From the NCBI RefSeq assembly GCF_000368765.1, contig NZ_KB849653.1, forward strand, positions 43,756 to 103,596: a stretch of DNA of 59,841 nt, read 5' to 3'. The notes under the pieces are model-generated. The model made no database searches, had not been told where the DNA came from, and saw only the letters and a program-made list of their open reading frames with translations. The position numbers were made by a program, and so were the translations under genes. This DNA is from Acinetobacter junii CIP 64.5 (GTDB taxonomy: Bacteria > Pseudomonadota > Gammaproteobacteria > Pseudomonadales > Moraxellaceae). Positions 37,752 to 49,019 of this stretch are shown piece after piece; position 1 is the stretch's first letter, and each line of letters opens with the position of its first letter.

Positions 37752-37789
37752 CCGAGAATGGTTCGTTGGAAAATCTTTTTTTAGTCGAT

Positions 37790-39715
<1,926 letters not shown>

Positions 39716-39780
39716 TCAAGCACGACCAAAAACGATGGCGGATTTATCTCTTTGATAAATAAAGGCGAAGTTTTTGCTGG

Positions 39781-39885
39781 GCTTGATTCCTACGCAGGTG
39801 CTAACCTGATCAGGTTCAACGGTACTTGTCTTTAAATTGAGAATTAAGACAATCTCAGCAGTTTGTTAACTGCGCTCCGTCAAGC
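39781..39885 (-). ncRNA. TPP riboswitch (THI element)
   Basis: On the minus strand the conserved core CTGAGA (helix P2/P3 junction), then GTACCGTTGAACCTGATC and AGGTTAGCACCTGCGTAGG, matches the THI box. The P1 helix is closed by GCTTGA (39885-39880) and TCAAGC (39786-39781). A variable P3a arm lies between. The aptamer ends about 95 bases before the thiC ATG, leaving room for an expression platform. Confidence 0.95.
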
Positions 39886-40036
39886 TAGGCATTTAGACTA
39901 ACAGATTTTTGCTTTATTGTTGTATCAATTAACACCATTCGTTAATTGCCAAATCCATGCTATTGTCATAAAAGTTTCATCATAGTTATGGTTTAATCAC
40001 CAATCATTTTTTCCATGTGTCTAGTGGAGGCATCCT

Positions 40037-40759
40037 GTGTGTCCAAGTAATCCAGTGTTAAGTCACCATATTTCTTCACAATTTAATGAAGACCTACAAG
40101 ATGTTCATACCAAATTTATGACAATGGGTGGATTAGTAGAGCAGCAAGTTGCTAACTCAATTCATGCTTTATTAGACACAGATGCCAATTTAGCGATTGA
40201 CGTTCAGTTCAAAGACAACACGGTGAATCAATATGAGCGAGATATTGATGAAGGTTTGACTTTAATTTTGGCGCGCCGTCATCCTGCTGCGATCGATTTG
40301 CGTATGGTAATTGCAATGAGCAAAGCCAATACCGACCTTGAGCGAATTGGTGATGAAGCTGCAAAAATTGCACGTATTGCCCAAAATCTTTGTGAAGAGG
40401 GTGAGTCACCACGTGGTTACATGGAAACGCGTCATATTGGCAATCAGGTTCGTGTCATGATCCATGATGCATTAGATGCATTTGCGCGTTTAGATGTGGA
40501 TCAGGCTTTGAAAGTTGTTATGGCTGATGTCGATATTGATCGTGAATATCAATCAGCGACTCGTACACTTATGACATATATGATTGAAGATCCACGTCAT
40601 ATCGCACGTGTTATTAATGTGATGTGGGTGTTACGTTCTTTAGAGCGAATTGGTGATCATGCGCGTAATATTTCTGAGCAAGTGATCTATATGGCGAAAG
40701 GTATGGATGTTCGTCATACTAGCATTGAAGAAATTGAGCAAAAAGTAAATCAAAAGTAA
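40037..40759 (+). CDS. phoU: Phosphate signalling protein PhoU
   Basis: A 240-residue PhoU with two tandem three-helix bundles, each with an E/DxxxD metal-binding pattern (EQQVANSIHALLD..., ERDIDEG, DLERIGDEAAKIAR, SLERIGDHARNISE). It damps PhoR-PhoB signalling when phosphate is plentiful. It starts at GTG with GGAGG eight bases upstream. No pst or phoB/R genes are adjacent, so it is separated from the usual operon. A terminator follows closely. Confidence 0.93.
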   Translation: MCPSNPVLSHHISSQFNEDLQDVHTKFMTMGGLVEQQVANSIHALLDTDANLAIDVQFKDNTVNQYERDIDEGLTLILARRHPAAIDLRMVIAMSKANTDLERIGDEAAKIARIAQNLCEEGESPRGYMETRHIGNQVRVMIHDALDAFARLDVDQALKVVMADVDIDREYQSATRTLMTYMIEDPRHIARVINVMWVLRSLERIGDHARNISEQVIYMAKGMDVRHTSIEEIEQKVNQK

Positions 40760-40786
40760 TTTTGTACACCAAAAAAGATTTAACAG

Positions 40787-40843
40787 AAAGTGAATTTAAT
40801 CAAAGTAAATCTGAAGCAGATTTTGATTAAGTTCACTTTTTTT
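40787..40843 (+). terminator. Intrinsic terminator of phoU
   Basis: AAGTGAATTTAATCAAA (40788-40804) pairs with TTTGATTAAGTTCACTT around a 17-base loop with its own small stem, then a T tract. Two small mismatches are present. Confidence 0.8.
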
Positions 40844-40978
40844 ATGAAAAACGGTTTGTTTGGATCATTTTGGGGTGATTTTAAATGATCTGTTATAGTT
40901 TTTTTTGAAGGCTTTGTGGCTATATTTAGAATCAGTATTTTTTCAAAATAGTATTTTCAACCTAAAGGCGAGAATGCT

Positions 40979-41098
40979 ATGAGTTTCCTAAAGAAGAAAA
41001 ATAATGCGAGCTTCGTTTTCTTTATTATCGTTCTATATGCATGTCTTGGATTTGGTTTAGGATTTGTGATTTGGGAGTATTTCCTGCTATCTCCATAA
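40979..41098 (+). CDS. 39-residue small membrane protein
   Basis: A short frame starts at ATG 40979 with AAAGGCGAGAA about five to ten bases upstream and ends at TAA 41098. The product begins MSFLKKKNNASFVFF, has a basic N-terminus (KKK) and then one long hydrophobic helix of about 25 residues (FVFFIIVLYACLGFGLGFVI), ending WEYFLLSP. That is the plan of single-pass small membrane proteins with the N-terminus inside. No family is recognised. It lies after the phoU terminator, so it should have its own promoter. Confidence 0.6.
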   Translation: MSFLKKKNNASFVFFIIVLYACLGFGLGFVIWEYFLLSP

Positions 41099-41144
41099 GA
41101 TTGCAGAAACGAATATGTCACACAGATATTTAGATAGAGTAAAT

Positions 41145-41230
41145 AAAAAAATCCCAGACTTCGGGGGAAAAGTCTGGGAGAGAAATATCATGCATTGTTG
41201 AGATATTGGGGGTATCTCTATCTTTCTATA
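41145..41230 (-). ncRNA. Candidate small RNA with CCCCC hairpin loops
   Basis: On the minus strand two hairpins follow each other: GAGATA-CCCCCAA-TATCTC (41218-41200) and CCCAGACTT-TTCCCCCG-AAGTCTGGG (41178... paired 41170-41178 with 41153-41161), then seven T (41151-41145). The last is a strong intrinsic terminator, yet no minus-strand protein gene ends here: yggX has its own terminator at 41422-41450. Both loops display CCCCC, a design used by small RNAs that pair with G-rich ribosome-binding sites. I found no clear sigma-70 promoter, so the 5' end is unknown. Confidence 0.5.
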
Positions 41231-41421
41231 AGTAACTTTAAATAGAATCGTTCAATCTGTCATGTAGACAACTGTGTATACTCTGTAATCCTTTATTACT
41301 AGTGTAAAGATCCCGTAAATAAAAATGATAAATCATAAGTGTTTTTAGATCAAAATTTGAACCTATGGTAAAAAATAGCCTGTAATTAAAAAAATCAAAG
41401 TCGTCTTGCCAATTTTTAAAT
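41231..41421. other. Intergenic region with no gene recognised
   Basis: Between the candidate small RNA and the yggX terminator the sequence is AT-rich with no convincing protein frame; a 68-codon frame on the minus strand runs into the yggX terminator and has no ribosome-binding site. It may hold the promoter of the candidate small RNA. Confidence 0.5.
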
Positions 41422-41450
41422 AAAAAAAGCAATGATGGAATCATTGCTTT
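41422..41450 (-). terminator. Intrinsic terminator of argH-yggX
   Basis: AAAGCAATGAT and ATCATTGCTTT form an 11-pair stem with a three-base loop, followed on the minus strand by a seven-T tract. Confidence 0.9.
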
Positions 41451-41536
41451 TGATACAAGAAATTTTAAAAATATTAAGCTCCCTTGCTTAACTTGGCAGA
41501 GCTTAGCTTTTCGATAAGGGTAGAGAGTTACTCAGC

Positions 41537-41812
41537 TTATCCTTGTTCAGGCTTCCAGCCTTCGGCTTTTTCTACGCTTTGGTCATTGTTGAAAAATTTC
41601 TCGCGTTGTTCCTCGAGGAATTTTTTTGCATCTGGTTCAAATACATTTAAACGTTTTTCGTTAATCAATGTAGTTTGATGTTTTAACCATTCTTGCCAAG
41701 CTTGTTTAGATACAGTCTCAAAAAATTCTTGACCCTTTGCACCAGGGAATGGTGCAAAATCTAAACCTTCAAGTTCTTGTTGGTATTTACGGCAAAATAC
41801 TTGTCTAGTCAT
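41537..41812 (-). CDS. yggX: Oxidative damage protection / Fe(II)-trafficking protein YggX
   Basis: A 91-residue YggX-family protein, linked to protection of Fe-S enzymes and to iron handling in enterobacteria. The conserved [20 protein letters not shown] start with a single Cys (C7), the [26 protein letters not shown] helix and the RxFLExQ segment are visible. It lies 9 bases downstream of argH on the same strand and ends in a strong terminator. Confidence 0.93.
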   Translation of the reverse strand: MTRQVFCRKYQQELEGLDFAPFPGAKGQEFFETVSKQAWQEWLKHQTTLINEKRLNVFEPDAKKFLEEQREKFFNNDQSVEKAEGWKPEQG

Positions 41813-41821
41813 GATCAGTCC

Positions 41822-43255
41822 TTAAGCGTATAGCTGTTCTAAGCGAGTGTGTGCACGAACAATTGCGGCTTCAACTTGTTTAGGTGAAGTTCCACCAATA
41901 TGGTCACGTGCATTCACTGAAGCTTCTAAAGTCAAAGCTTTGTCAAATACATCTGCTTCAATCAGATCAGAGAATTGTTGTAGCTGTTCAAGAGAAAGCT
42001 CAGACAAATCTTTTTCTTCTGCTACGCCAAGAGCAACTGCTTTACCAACAATTTCATGCGCATCACGGAAAGCAACCCCTTTTTTAACAAGGTAATCTGC
42101 AAGGTCAGTTGCTGTAGAGAAGCCACGTAAAGCTGCTTCACGCATAACTTCAATATTTGGTACCAGTGCTGGAACCATGTCTGCAAAAGCCATAAGTGAG
42201 CCGCGAACAGTATCAATTGCATCAAATAATGGCTCTTTGTCTTCTTGGTTATCTTTGTTGTATGCCAATGGTTGACCTTTCATTAAGGTCAATAAGCTAA
42301 TTAAGTCGCCAAAAACACGACCAGACTTACCACGAACTAATTCAGGAACATCTGGGTTTTTCTTCTGGGGCATGATTGAAGAACCAGTACAGAAGCGATC
42401 AGGAATATTCACAAACTTGAACTGAGCTGAAGTCCATAGAATTAGTTCTTCAGACATACGCGATAAGTGCATCATGATCAAAGATGCCGCGGCATTAAAT
42501 TCAATCGCAAAATCACGATCTGAGACTGCATCCAGAGAGTTTTCTGAAACGGCTTCAAAACCTAATAACTCAGCGGTATAGGCACGATCAATCGGGTAGG
42601 TTGTACCAGCTAAGGCTGCTGAGCCGAGTGGCATACGATTGACACGTTTACGGCAGTCTTGTAAACGTTCGGTGTCACGAACAAGCATTTCAAACCAAGC
42701 TAATAAGTGATGACCAAACGTCACAGGTTGAGCAGTTTGTAAATGAGTAAAGCCAGGCATGATGGTATGCGTATTTTGACTTGCTAAACTCAGTAAACCT
42801 TTTTGTAAGCGAAGTAATAAGCCTAAAATGTCATCAATTTCATCACGTAGATATAAACGAATATCTGTTGCTACTTGGTCATTACGACTGCGACCTGTAT
42901 GAAGTTTTTTACCTGTGATGCCAATACGTTGAGTCAGACGAGACTCAATGTTCATGTGGACATCTTCTAAATCAATACGCCATTCAAAATTTCCAGCTTC
43001 GATTTCTGCTTTAATCGTGCTTAAACCTTGAATAATGTCATCACGTTCAGCTTCAGTGAGTACACCAACTTTCGCTAACATGGTTGCATGAGCTATAGAG
43101 CCCGCAATATCTTGTTTATAAAAACGTTGGTCAAATTGCACAGATGCTGTAAATTCTGCAACAAATGCATCCGTTGCTTCTGAGAAGCGACCGCCCCACA
43201 TACCAGAGGTTTGATTAGGGCTTGCTGAAGATGAGGATTGAGAAGATGTGGTCAT
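41822..43255 (-). CDS. argH: Argininosuccinate lyase
   Basis: A 477-residue fumarase-family enzyme releasing arginine and fumarate from argininosuccinate. The signature [12 protein letters not shown] with the catalytic serine is present, and the N-terminus [17 protein letters not shown] is typical after a Ser-rich extension of about 18 residues. It is divergent from algZ; the two reading frames would overlap if algZ used its longest form. This argH-algZ-algR-hemC order matches Pseudomonas. Confidence 0.95.
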   Translation of the reverse strand: MTTSSQSSSSASPNQTSGMWGGRFSEATDAFVAEFTASVQFDQRFYKQDIAGSIAHATMLAKVGVLTEAERDDIIQGLSTIKAEIEAGNFEWRIDLEDVHMNIESRLTQRIGITGKKLHTGRSRNDQVATDIRLYLRDEIDDILGLLLRLQKGLLSLASQNTHTIMPGFTHLQTAQPVTFGHHLLAWFEMLVRDTERLQDCRKRVNRMPLGSAALAGTTYPIDRAYTAELLGFEAVSENSLDAVSDRDFAIEFNAAASLIMMHLSRMSEELILWTSAQFKFVNIPDRFCTGSSIMPQKKNPDVPELVRGKSGRVFGDLISLLTLMKGQPLAYNKDNQEDKEPLFDAIDTVRGSLMAFADMVPALVPNIEVMREAALRGFSTATDLADYLVKKGVAFRDAHEIVGKAVALGVAEEKDLSELSLEQLQQFSDLIEADVFDKALTLEASVNARDHIGGTSPKQVEAAIVRAHTRLEQLYA

Positions 43256-43341
43256 GGCGGCTCAGTAAAATAAAAAAGAGTATAGCAAATCCAAACGCAG
43301 ATGCCGAAACTCGACGCAAGAAGTTATCGCAATCTCGTCAG

Positions 43342-44388
43342 ATGAATTCATCAGGCACGTATTTTTTTACGAAAATTGGTCAATGGCAACACTTATTAGA
43401 ACTAATTGTTGCAAGTAATGTATTGGCAATGGTTTTAGCATTGGCGGAAGCTCGCTCTTGGCATGCTTTGGAAGGTATTCGCGTTTTACAATACACCTTT
43501 TTTATTAATTGGGTGATTTTATCTTTTTCCGCATTTGTCGATTATTTTCAGGATTTTTTTACTAAGTTAAGTCAAAAGGTCGCTTTGACTTTGGGTTTTG
43601 TTGTCCTGCAAATCATTGTGCTGCTTACAACTTGCGCTGTGAATATCATTCAGTTTTGGGCAGCTCGATCTACTGGTTTTTCCGAAGATGTCTTATTTCA
43701 TGGCGTAAGTTTGCATTTGGGGTATGGTATTTTATTGGGTGCTTTTTGCTTACGTTATTTATATATGCGTGAGCAATGGTTGCGTCAGCAGTACAGTGAG
43801 TTAAATGCGCGTATTCAAGCGATGCAAGCACGGATTCATCCACATTTTTTATTTAATAGTTTAAATAGTGTGGTGAGTTTGATTTCAATAGATCCAGATA
43901 AAGCTGAAAATATGTTGATCAGTCTTTCTCGATTGTTTCGGGCCAGTTTTCAGGAGTTGAAACTGGTAAGTTTGGAGGAAGAAATTGATCTGTGTAAGCA
44001 ATATCTCAGTATTGAGAAAATGCGTTTAGGTGACCGATTAACCGTAGAATGGAATATTCAAGCGACACCAATTGAGTTAAAACGAGCGACTATTCCATTA
44101 TTAACGTTGCAACCTTTGTTAGAGAATAGTATTTTTCATGGGGTGGAAAAAGTTTTACAAGCTTCAACGATTAGCGTATTGGTTGAAATATTGCAAAATC
44201 AAGTCACTATAGTCATTACTAACCCCTATTCTCACGATAAAATAAAATCCAGAACAGGGAATGGTATTGCAATAGAAAATGTTGAACAGCGCTTGAAGGC
44301 TTATTATGGGCCAGCTGTGAAGTTTCAAGTGTATGGGGGAGTGTCGTTATATACGACTGTGGTGAGTTACCACGATCGAGTAAAATAA
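43342..44388 (+). CDS. algZ: LytS/AlgZ-type sensor histidine kinase
   Basis: A 348-residue membrane histidine kinase with four hydrophobic helices in about residues 15-135 and a His_kinase domain starting ARIHPHFLFNSLN (His near residue 166). The C-terminal ATPase domain has NPYSHDKI and GNGIAIENVEQRL. It is the AlgZ (FimS) homologue by position before algR and hemC. In Pseudomonas AlgZR controls alginate and twitching motility; Acinetobacter makes no alginate, so pilus control is likelier. Start 43342 was chosen because longer frames run into argH; none has a strong ribosome-binding site. Confidence 0.85.
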   Translation: MNSSGTYFFTKIGQWQHLLELIVASNVLAMVLALAEARSWHALEGIRVLQYTFFINWVILSFSAFVDYFQDFFTKLSQKVALTLGFVVLQIIVLLTTCAVNIIQFWAARSTGFSEDVLFHGVSLHLGYGILLGAFCLRYLYMREQWLRQQYSELNARIQAMQARIHPHFLFNSLNSVVSLISIDPDKAENMLISLSRLFRASFQELKLVSLEEEIDLCKQYLSIEKMRLGDRLTVEWNIQATPIELKRATIPLLTLQPLLENSIFHGVEKVLQASTISVLVEILQNQVTIVITNPYSHDKIKSRTGNGIAIENVEQRLKAYYGPAVKFQVYGGVSLYTTVVSYHDRVK

Positions 44389-44445
44389 TAAGTCCAGTTA
44401 ACCATAAAAAATATGGATGATGTTAACGGTGACAAGGAGGAGAGG

Positions 44446-45186
44446 ATGAAAGTTCTGATTGCTGATGATGAACCTCTCGCAGTAGAGCGTTTATCACGTT
44501 TAGTGACCCAGATGGGGCATGAAGTGATTGCGACAGCACATCATGGGCAAGATGTGTTAGATCATATTGAAAATGATTCACCAGATGTTGTTTTATTAGA
44601 TATTCAAATGCCAGGGATGAATGGATTAGAGTGCGCTGAGCAATTGAGTCACTTGAACCCACGTCCTGCTATTATTTTTTGTACGGCATACGATCAACAT
44701 GCATTGGAAGCATTTAAATTTCAAGCCCAAGGATATTTACTCAAACCTGTAGCCCAACAAGATTTACAGCAGGTTTTTGATAATTTAACTCAACTTACCC
44801 AAGCTCAAATGACGGGTTTAAAACAACAAGATCATATGTACGATACTAAAACTCAACGTCACCAAATTGCTGCGAAAACTTATCGTGGGGTCGAACTTAT
44901 CCCTGTAGAAAATATTTATTATTTTTTGGCGGATCAGAAGTATGTCACCGTGCGCCATAAAAATGGCAGTGTATTGATAGACGAAACATTAAAAGATTTA
45001 GAGCATGAGTTTGCTGACCGCTTTATTAGAATCCATCGTAATGCGCTTGTTTCACTAGATTATTTAGAAGGTTTAGAGCTGGTTGCTGCTGGACAATACC
45101 AAGTTCGATTACGTGAACTTGAGGAGCGCTTGTCGGTGAGTCGTCGTCATTTACCAAGTCTAAGAGAGTGTATGCATCAACTATAA
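44446..45186 (+). CDS. algR: LytTR-type response regulator AlgR
   Basis: A 246-residue regulator with a CheY-like receiver (D52 in VVLLDIQMPGMNG) and a C-terminal LytTR DNA-binding domain (about 145-245; YFLADQKYVTVRHKNGSVL...FIRIHRNALVS). The frame extends 11 codons upstream, but AAGGAGG five to six bases before ATG 44446 fixes the start. It forms a pair with algZ and precedes hemC, as in Pseudomonas. Confidence 0.92.
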   Translation: MKVLIADDEPLAVERLSRLVTQMGHEVIATAHHGQDVLDHIENDSPDVVLLDIQMPGMNGLECAEQLSHLNPRPAIIFCTAYDQHALEAFKFQAQGYLLKPVAQQDLQQVFDNLTQLTQAQMTGLKQQDHMYDTKTQRHQIAAKTYRGVELIPVENIYYFLADQKYVTVRHKNGSVLIDETLKDLEHEFADRFIRIHRNALVSLDYLEGLELVAAGQYQVRLRELEERLSVSRRHLPSLRECMHQL

Positions 45187-45296
45187 TTTGTTGAAGCTAA
45201 GCTTGTTATGATCACTTTTTGCTTTTTTTACTTGCATTTTTAAATGATCAAGTTAAGTTTGGAGCAATTGCTTTGATCAATACTTAACTTAGATTT

Positions 45297-46214
45297 ATGA
45301 AAACTCTAAAAATTGCAACTCGACAAAGTCCTCTTGCACTTTGGCAAGCTGAGCATATTCGTGCTCGTTTAAATGAACTTTATCCTGATTTAATGGTTGA
45401 ATTGGTTAAGTTTGTGACTCAAGGTGATAAGATTTTAGATACACCTCTGGCAAAAATTGGTGGGAAAGGATTATTTGTAAAAGAGTTGGAAGCAGCACTA
45501 TTGGATGGGCGTGCTGATTTAGCTGTACATTCAATGAAAGATGTGCCGATGCATTTACCTGAAGGTTTAACGCTTGCAGTGATCTGTGAACGCGAAGATC
45601 CTCTAGATGCTTTTGTATCGAATCAATATGCTCATTTTGATGAGTTACCGCATGGTGCGAAAGTAGGGACCTCAAGTCTACGCCGTAAATGTCAGATACT
45701 TCAGCAACGCCCTGATTTAGAAATTATTGATCTACGCGGTAATGTCGGAACACGTTTATCTAAACTCGATGATGGACTGTATGATGCGATCATTTTAGCG
45801 AGTGCAGGTTTAAAACGCTTAGGTTTGGCAGAGAGAATTCGTCATTGTCTCGTACCTACATTGAGTTTGCCTGCAGTAGGGCAAGGTGCTTTGGGTTTGG
45901 AATGTCGCGCAGATGATCAAGAATTACTGGAATTAATCTCTCCTCTTCAACATGAAGTAACTTCAATTTGTGTACGTGCAGAACGTGCTTTTAATGCCTA
46001 TCTTGAAGGTGGATGCCAAGTTCCGATCGCTGGTTATGCGACAATTACTCAGAATCAACTTCATATCGAAGGTCGAGTCGGTAGTGTGGATGGAAAGACG
46101 CTATTAAAAGAACAATTGTCAGGAGCATTGGGTGAGGGTGAGCGATTAGGTGTGGTTTTAGCTGAAAAACTATTGGCACAGGGTGCAGGCGAGTTACTGA
46201 AAGCCTTATATTAA
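45297..46214 (+). CDS. hemC: Porphobilinogen deaminase HemC
   Basis: A 305-residue hydroxymethylbilane synthase. C240 in [13 protein letters not shown] binds the dipyrromethane cofactor; the catalytic aspartate lies in HSMKDVP, and the Arg-rich RKCQIL and RGNVGTRL segments bind substrate. It follows algR and is one base ahead of hemD, beginning a hemC-hemD-hemX-hemY unit. Confidence 0.96.
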   Translation: MKTLKIATRQSPLALWQAEHIRARLNELYPDLMVELVKFVTQGDKILDTPLAKIGGKGLFVKELEAALLDGRADLAVHSMKDVPMHLPEGLTLAVICEREDPLDAFVSNQYAHFDELPHGAKVGTSSLRRKCQILQQRPDLEIIDLRGNVGTRLSKLDDGLYDAIILASAGLKRLGLAERIRHCLVPTLSLPAVGQGALGLECRADDQELLELISPLQHEVTSICVRAERAFNAYLEGGCQVPIAGYATITQNQLHIEGRVGSVDGKTLLKEQLSGALGEGERLGVVLAEKLLAQGAGELLKALY

Positions 46215-46215
46215 A

Positions 46216-46992
46216 ATGTTATTCATTAATACGCGACCTGAAGATCGAGCACATTCATTAAATCAAGCTCTGATTCAAGAGGGGATACAGGTTGAATCCT
46301 TGCCCTTACTTGAGTTGGTTGCTGAGCCATTTACAACAGATTTGATGCAGTTGTATGATCAACTCAAGGCTTCGCAAGTGATCGTTGTGGTTAGTCCAAC
46401 TGCTGTTGAGATTGGTATGCTGTATCTCAAGAATAGTGGGATTGATTTAGATCAACTTAAACATATTCAATGGATCGCGGTTGGGCAAGCCACAGCAGCA
46501 GCGCTAAAAACCTTTGGGATTGATAGTCTTGTTCCTGATGTGGAAAGTTCAGAAGGGATGTTGCAGCTACCGATACTTAGAGAACGTGTTGACTTAAATA
46601 CAGTCGCCTTTTGGCGTGGGCATGGCGGACGTCAATTTATGATGCAACATTTGCAACAAAAAGGCGTTAATATTCTCAACTTTATCCTTTATCGTCGCCA
46701 ATGCCCTGAACTAAGTTGGACTAAATTTCCTAAACTCGTATCTCAATTGGTATCACAACAACCAGTTTTTGTGTTGATTAGTAGTGAAGCAAGTTGGAGA
46801 AACTGGCAAAAGCTTACCGCACAGATTAGTAAAGAGTTGGATTGTATTTATTTAGTACTTGGTGAGCGTTTAGCTCAGGTATTGTGTCAAACGCAAAATC
46901 AAGTAGATTCTATGTTGAAATATATTCAGTTAGAAACATTAGCACCATTAGAAATTATTCATTCTATTCAAGGCTGGCAAGGACAATCATGA
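46216..46992 (+). CDS. hemD: Uroporphyrinogen-III synthase HemD
   Basis: A 258-residue protein of the two-lobed HemD fold, closing hydroxymethylbilane to uroporphyrinogen III. Sequence conservation in this family is low; the NTRPEDRAHSLNQAL start, the VSPTAVEIG strand and the placement between hemC and hemX carry the call. It starts one base after hemC and its stop overlaps the next start (ATGA). Confidence 0.88.
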   Translation: MLFINTRPEDRAHSLNQALIQEGIQVESLPLLELVAEPFTTDLMQLYDQLKASQVIVVVSPTAVEIGMLYLKNSGIDLDQLKHIQWIAVGQATAAALKTFGIDSLVPDVESSEGMLQLPILRERVDLNTVAFWRGHGGRQFMMQHLQQKGVNILNFILYRRQCPELSWTKFPKLVSQLVSQQPVFVLISSEASWRNWQKLTAQISKELDCIYLVLGERLAQVLCQTQNQVDSMLKYIQLETLAPLEIIHSIQGWQGQS

Positions 46993-47819
46993 GAAAAATT
47001 GCTTATTTCATATTGGTTCTGGGTTTGGTGTGGTTGGCGAAACTCAGTTATGATGTTGCGCAATATTCTCAAACAGTTCCTCAGCTTCAACAGCAGTTGG
47101 TTCAATCACAGCAACAATACTCTTTGTTAAATGACCAATTAGTGGGTTTGCAACGACAACTGCAAGACAAAAACACCTCAAATAACAATAATAAACTTGT
47201 AACTACACCGATAACGATTGATGGTATTGCTCCCGCCGTTGTAATCAAGCAAAAACTACAATTAGTGCAGTTTGCTGTAGATCAGCAACAATTCATTTTT
47301 GCGCTAGAACAGTTGAATCAGTTGCAACAACAAATGGCTCAACATCAAGTTTCACCAGCATTGCAGCATGGTCTTATCAAAGCGATGGAACAAGATAAGC
47401 AAAACATTCAACAATATGTATTGCTGCAAACTCAGCAGCGTCAGCAGTTTGATACGTTATTGCAGTATTTAGATCAGCAGCTTCAGCAAGAAATGCAGAA
47501 ACCCGATATTCGACTGCAGAAAAACAGTGAACGTTCATGGTGGCAATGGTTCAAATTTGAAAAGGTGCAACGCACTCCACCGGACTTAATTCAACGAAGT
47601 ATTTTACTAAAAGAGGCTCAATTAAGATTATTACTTGCAGAGCAAGCATTGCATTTAAATCAAGCCACTGAATATCGCAAGTCAATGCAAGAAGTTATGT
47701 TGCTTTTAGAGGATTTGCCAGATCGTAGTAGTCAGCAAATGAAACTACGTGTGGAGAAAATGCTTAATCTTCCAGTCGTTCCTGCTCCGAAACTAATGAC
47801 TCTCGGTTTGCTAGGGTAG
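46989..47819 (+). CDS. hemX: HemX-like membrane protein
   Basis: A 276-residue protein with one N-terminal membrane helix (IAYFILVLGLVWLA) and a long Gln-rich coiled coil (about 30-65 and 85-175). It matches the HemX family that follows hemD in many gamma-proteobacteria; the proposed methyltransferase role in older notes is not supported, and function is unknown. The ATG overlaps the hemD stop by four bases. It lies six bases before hemY. Confidence 0.8.
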   Translation: MRKIAYFILVLGLVWLAKLSYDVAQYSQTVPQLQQQLVQSQQQYSLLNDQLVGLQRQLQDKNTSNNNNKLVTTPITIDGIAPAVVIKQKLQLVQFAVDQQQFIFALEQLNQLQQQMAQHQVSPALQHGLIKAMEQDKQNIQQYVLLQTQQRQQFDTLLQYLDQQLQQEMQKPDIRLQKNSERSWWQWFKFEKVQRTPPDLIQRSILLKEAQLRLLLAEQALHLNQATEYRKSMQEVMLLLEDLPDRSSQQMKLRVEKMLNLPVVPAPKLMTLGLLG

Positions 47820-47825
47820 TCCGAT

Positions 47826-49019
47826 ATGAAGCATTTATTGAAGATATATTTCCTTGCAATCCTTAGCTTATTCGCTATTTTTTCAGTCTTTAGCTATGGT
47901 TACGGTAGTGGTTACGCTTATATCTATTGGCGGGACTGGCAGTTTCAAAGTAGCTTTTGGGGATTAGTAACTTGCTTTATTTTTGTGAGTTTCATCGCTC
48001 AGGCAGGATGGTTATTAGCAAAAAGATATCTCGCACAACAGCAAAGACAGAAAGATACAATTCTTCGATTTAAAGATTTACATCCTTATGAGCAGCTTGG
48101 CATCGTTTGGTTATTAGATGCTGCCAAAGATCAGCAAGTGTTCATTGAGCGAGTTTTCACACAGTCAGGTTTACTGAGTAATATCGTTGATGCTCAATTT
48201 GATTATCGCAATGGTGATTATGAAACGGCATTAATGAATCTAGAAAAGTCAGCTCCTATGGCTTTTGAACTTGCTGAATTGCTTAGAGTGGATATTTTTC
48301 TAGAGCGACAAGAAACAGAAAAAGCACTAACACATTTGGAATTTCTCGCACAACATCAACTATCCCCTTGGCTAAGCGAAATTGAAACAGCATATCAGCA
48401 AAAAATAACCAGTTTGTGGGGTAAATTGGCCTTACAAAAGCCATGGGTATTTTTACAAAGTACTCAACATGGGCTGCTAGATGCAGAACATCGTGATCTT
48501 TGGTTGCAGCAATTATTAATTCAATTTGATCAAGCTACTGTAGATGATTTGGGTGCACTTCAACAACGTTACATGATGCTGCATTCAGAAATCAAAGCAC
48601 GACCTTATACCAGTAAAGTACTTTGGTTAAAATTATTGGCTCGAATGCCTGAAATGAGTGTTCAACACGAGGAGCTTGCCTTACATCTATTGCAAGAGCA
48701 TTTTGATCCTGAAGTATTTTATTTGTGGTTTCAACAACAGCTACTTAAGCAAATTCCTGATTATGCTTATGTTGAACAACGAATTATGGAGTTGGAGCAA
48801 AAATATACCAGCGTTCCAATGCTGGCTTTTGCAAAATGGCATATATTTATGGCGACAGATCGCCAGACTGATGCAGCACAATTGTTGAATTTATATCCTG
48901 ATAATATTTTAATGAGTTATTTAAGGATTAAATCCACCTTGGGTGATGATTCTGATTTAATCAGACAGTTGAATTTAATCTTTGAAAATGATGTTAATTT
49001 TCTTAACTTTAAGATATGA
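47826..49019 (+). CDS. hemY: HemY-like membrane protein
   Basis: A 397-residue protein with two N-terminal membrane helices (about 7-27 and 42-64) and a long helical, TPR-like C-terminal domain facing the periplasm. That is the HemY_N plus TPR plan of proteobacterial HemY, not the Bacillus protoporphyrinogen oxidase of the same name. Function is unsettled; linkage to hem genes is conserved. Its stop overlaps the thioesterase start (ATGA). Confidence 0.82.
   Translation: MKHLLKIYFLAILSLFAIFSVFSYGYGSGYAYIYWRDWQFQSSFWGLVTCFIFVSFIAQAGWLLAKRYLAQQQRQKDTILRFKDLHPYEQLGIVWLLDAAKDQQVFIERVFTQSGLLSNIVDAQFDYRNGDYETALMNLEKSAPMAFELAELLRVDIFLERQETEKALTHLEFLAQHQLSPWLSEIETAYQQKITSLWGKLALQKPWVFLQSTQHGLLDAEHRDLWLQQLLIQFDQATVDDLGALQQRYMMLHSEIKARPYTSKVLWLKLLARMPEMSVQHEELALHLLQEHFDPEVFYLWFQQQLLKQIPDYAYVEQRIMELEQKYTSVPMLAFAKWHIFMATDRQTDAAQLLNLYPDNILMSYLRIKSTLGDDSDLIRQLNLIFENDVNFLNFKI

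Noticed and set aside
41153..41178. Terminator for the 39-residue membrane protein on the plus strand
   Set aside because: On the plus strand the hairpin is followed by AGAGAAAT, not a T tract; the T tract is on the minus strand.
41238..41444. 68-codon minus-strand frame after yggX
   Set aside because: It begins inside the yggX terminator, has no ribosome-binding site and no plausible domain.
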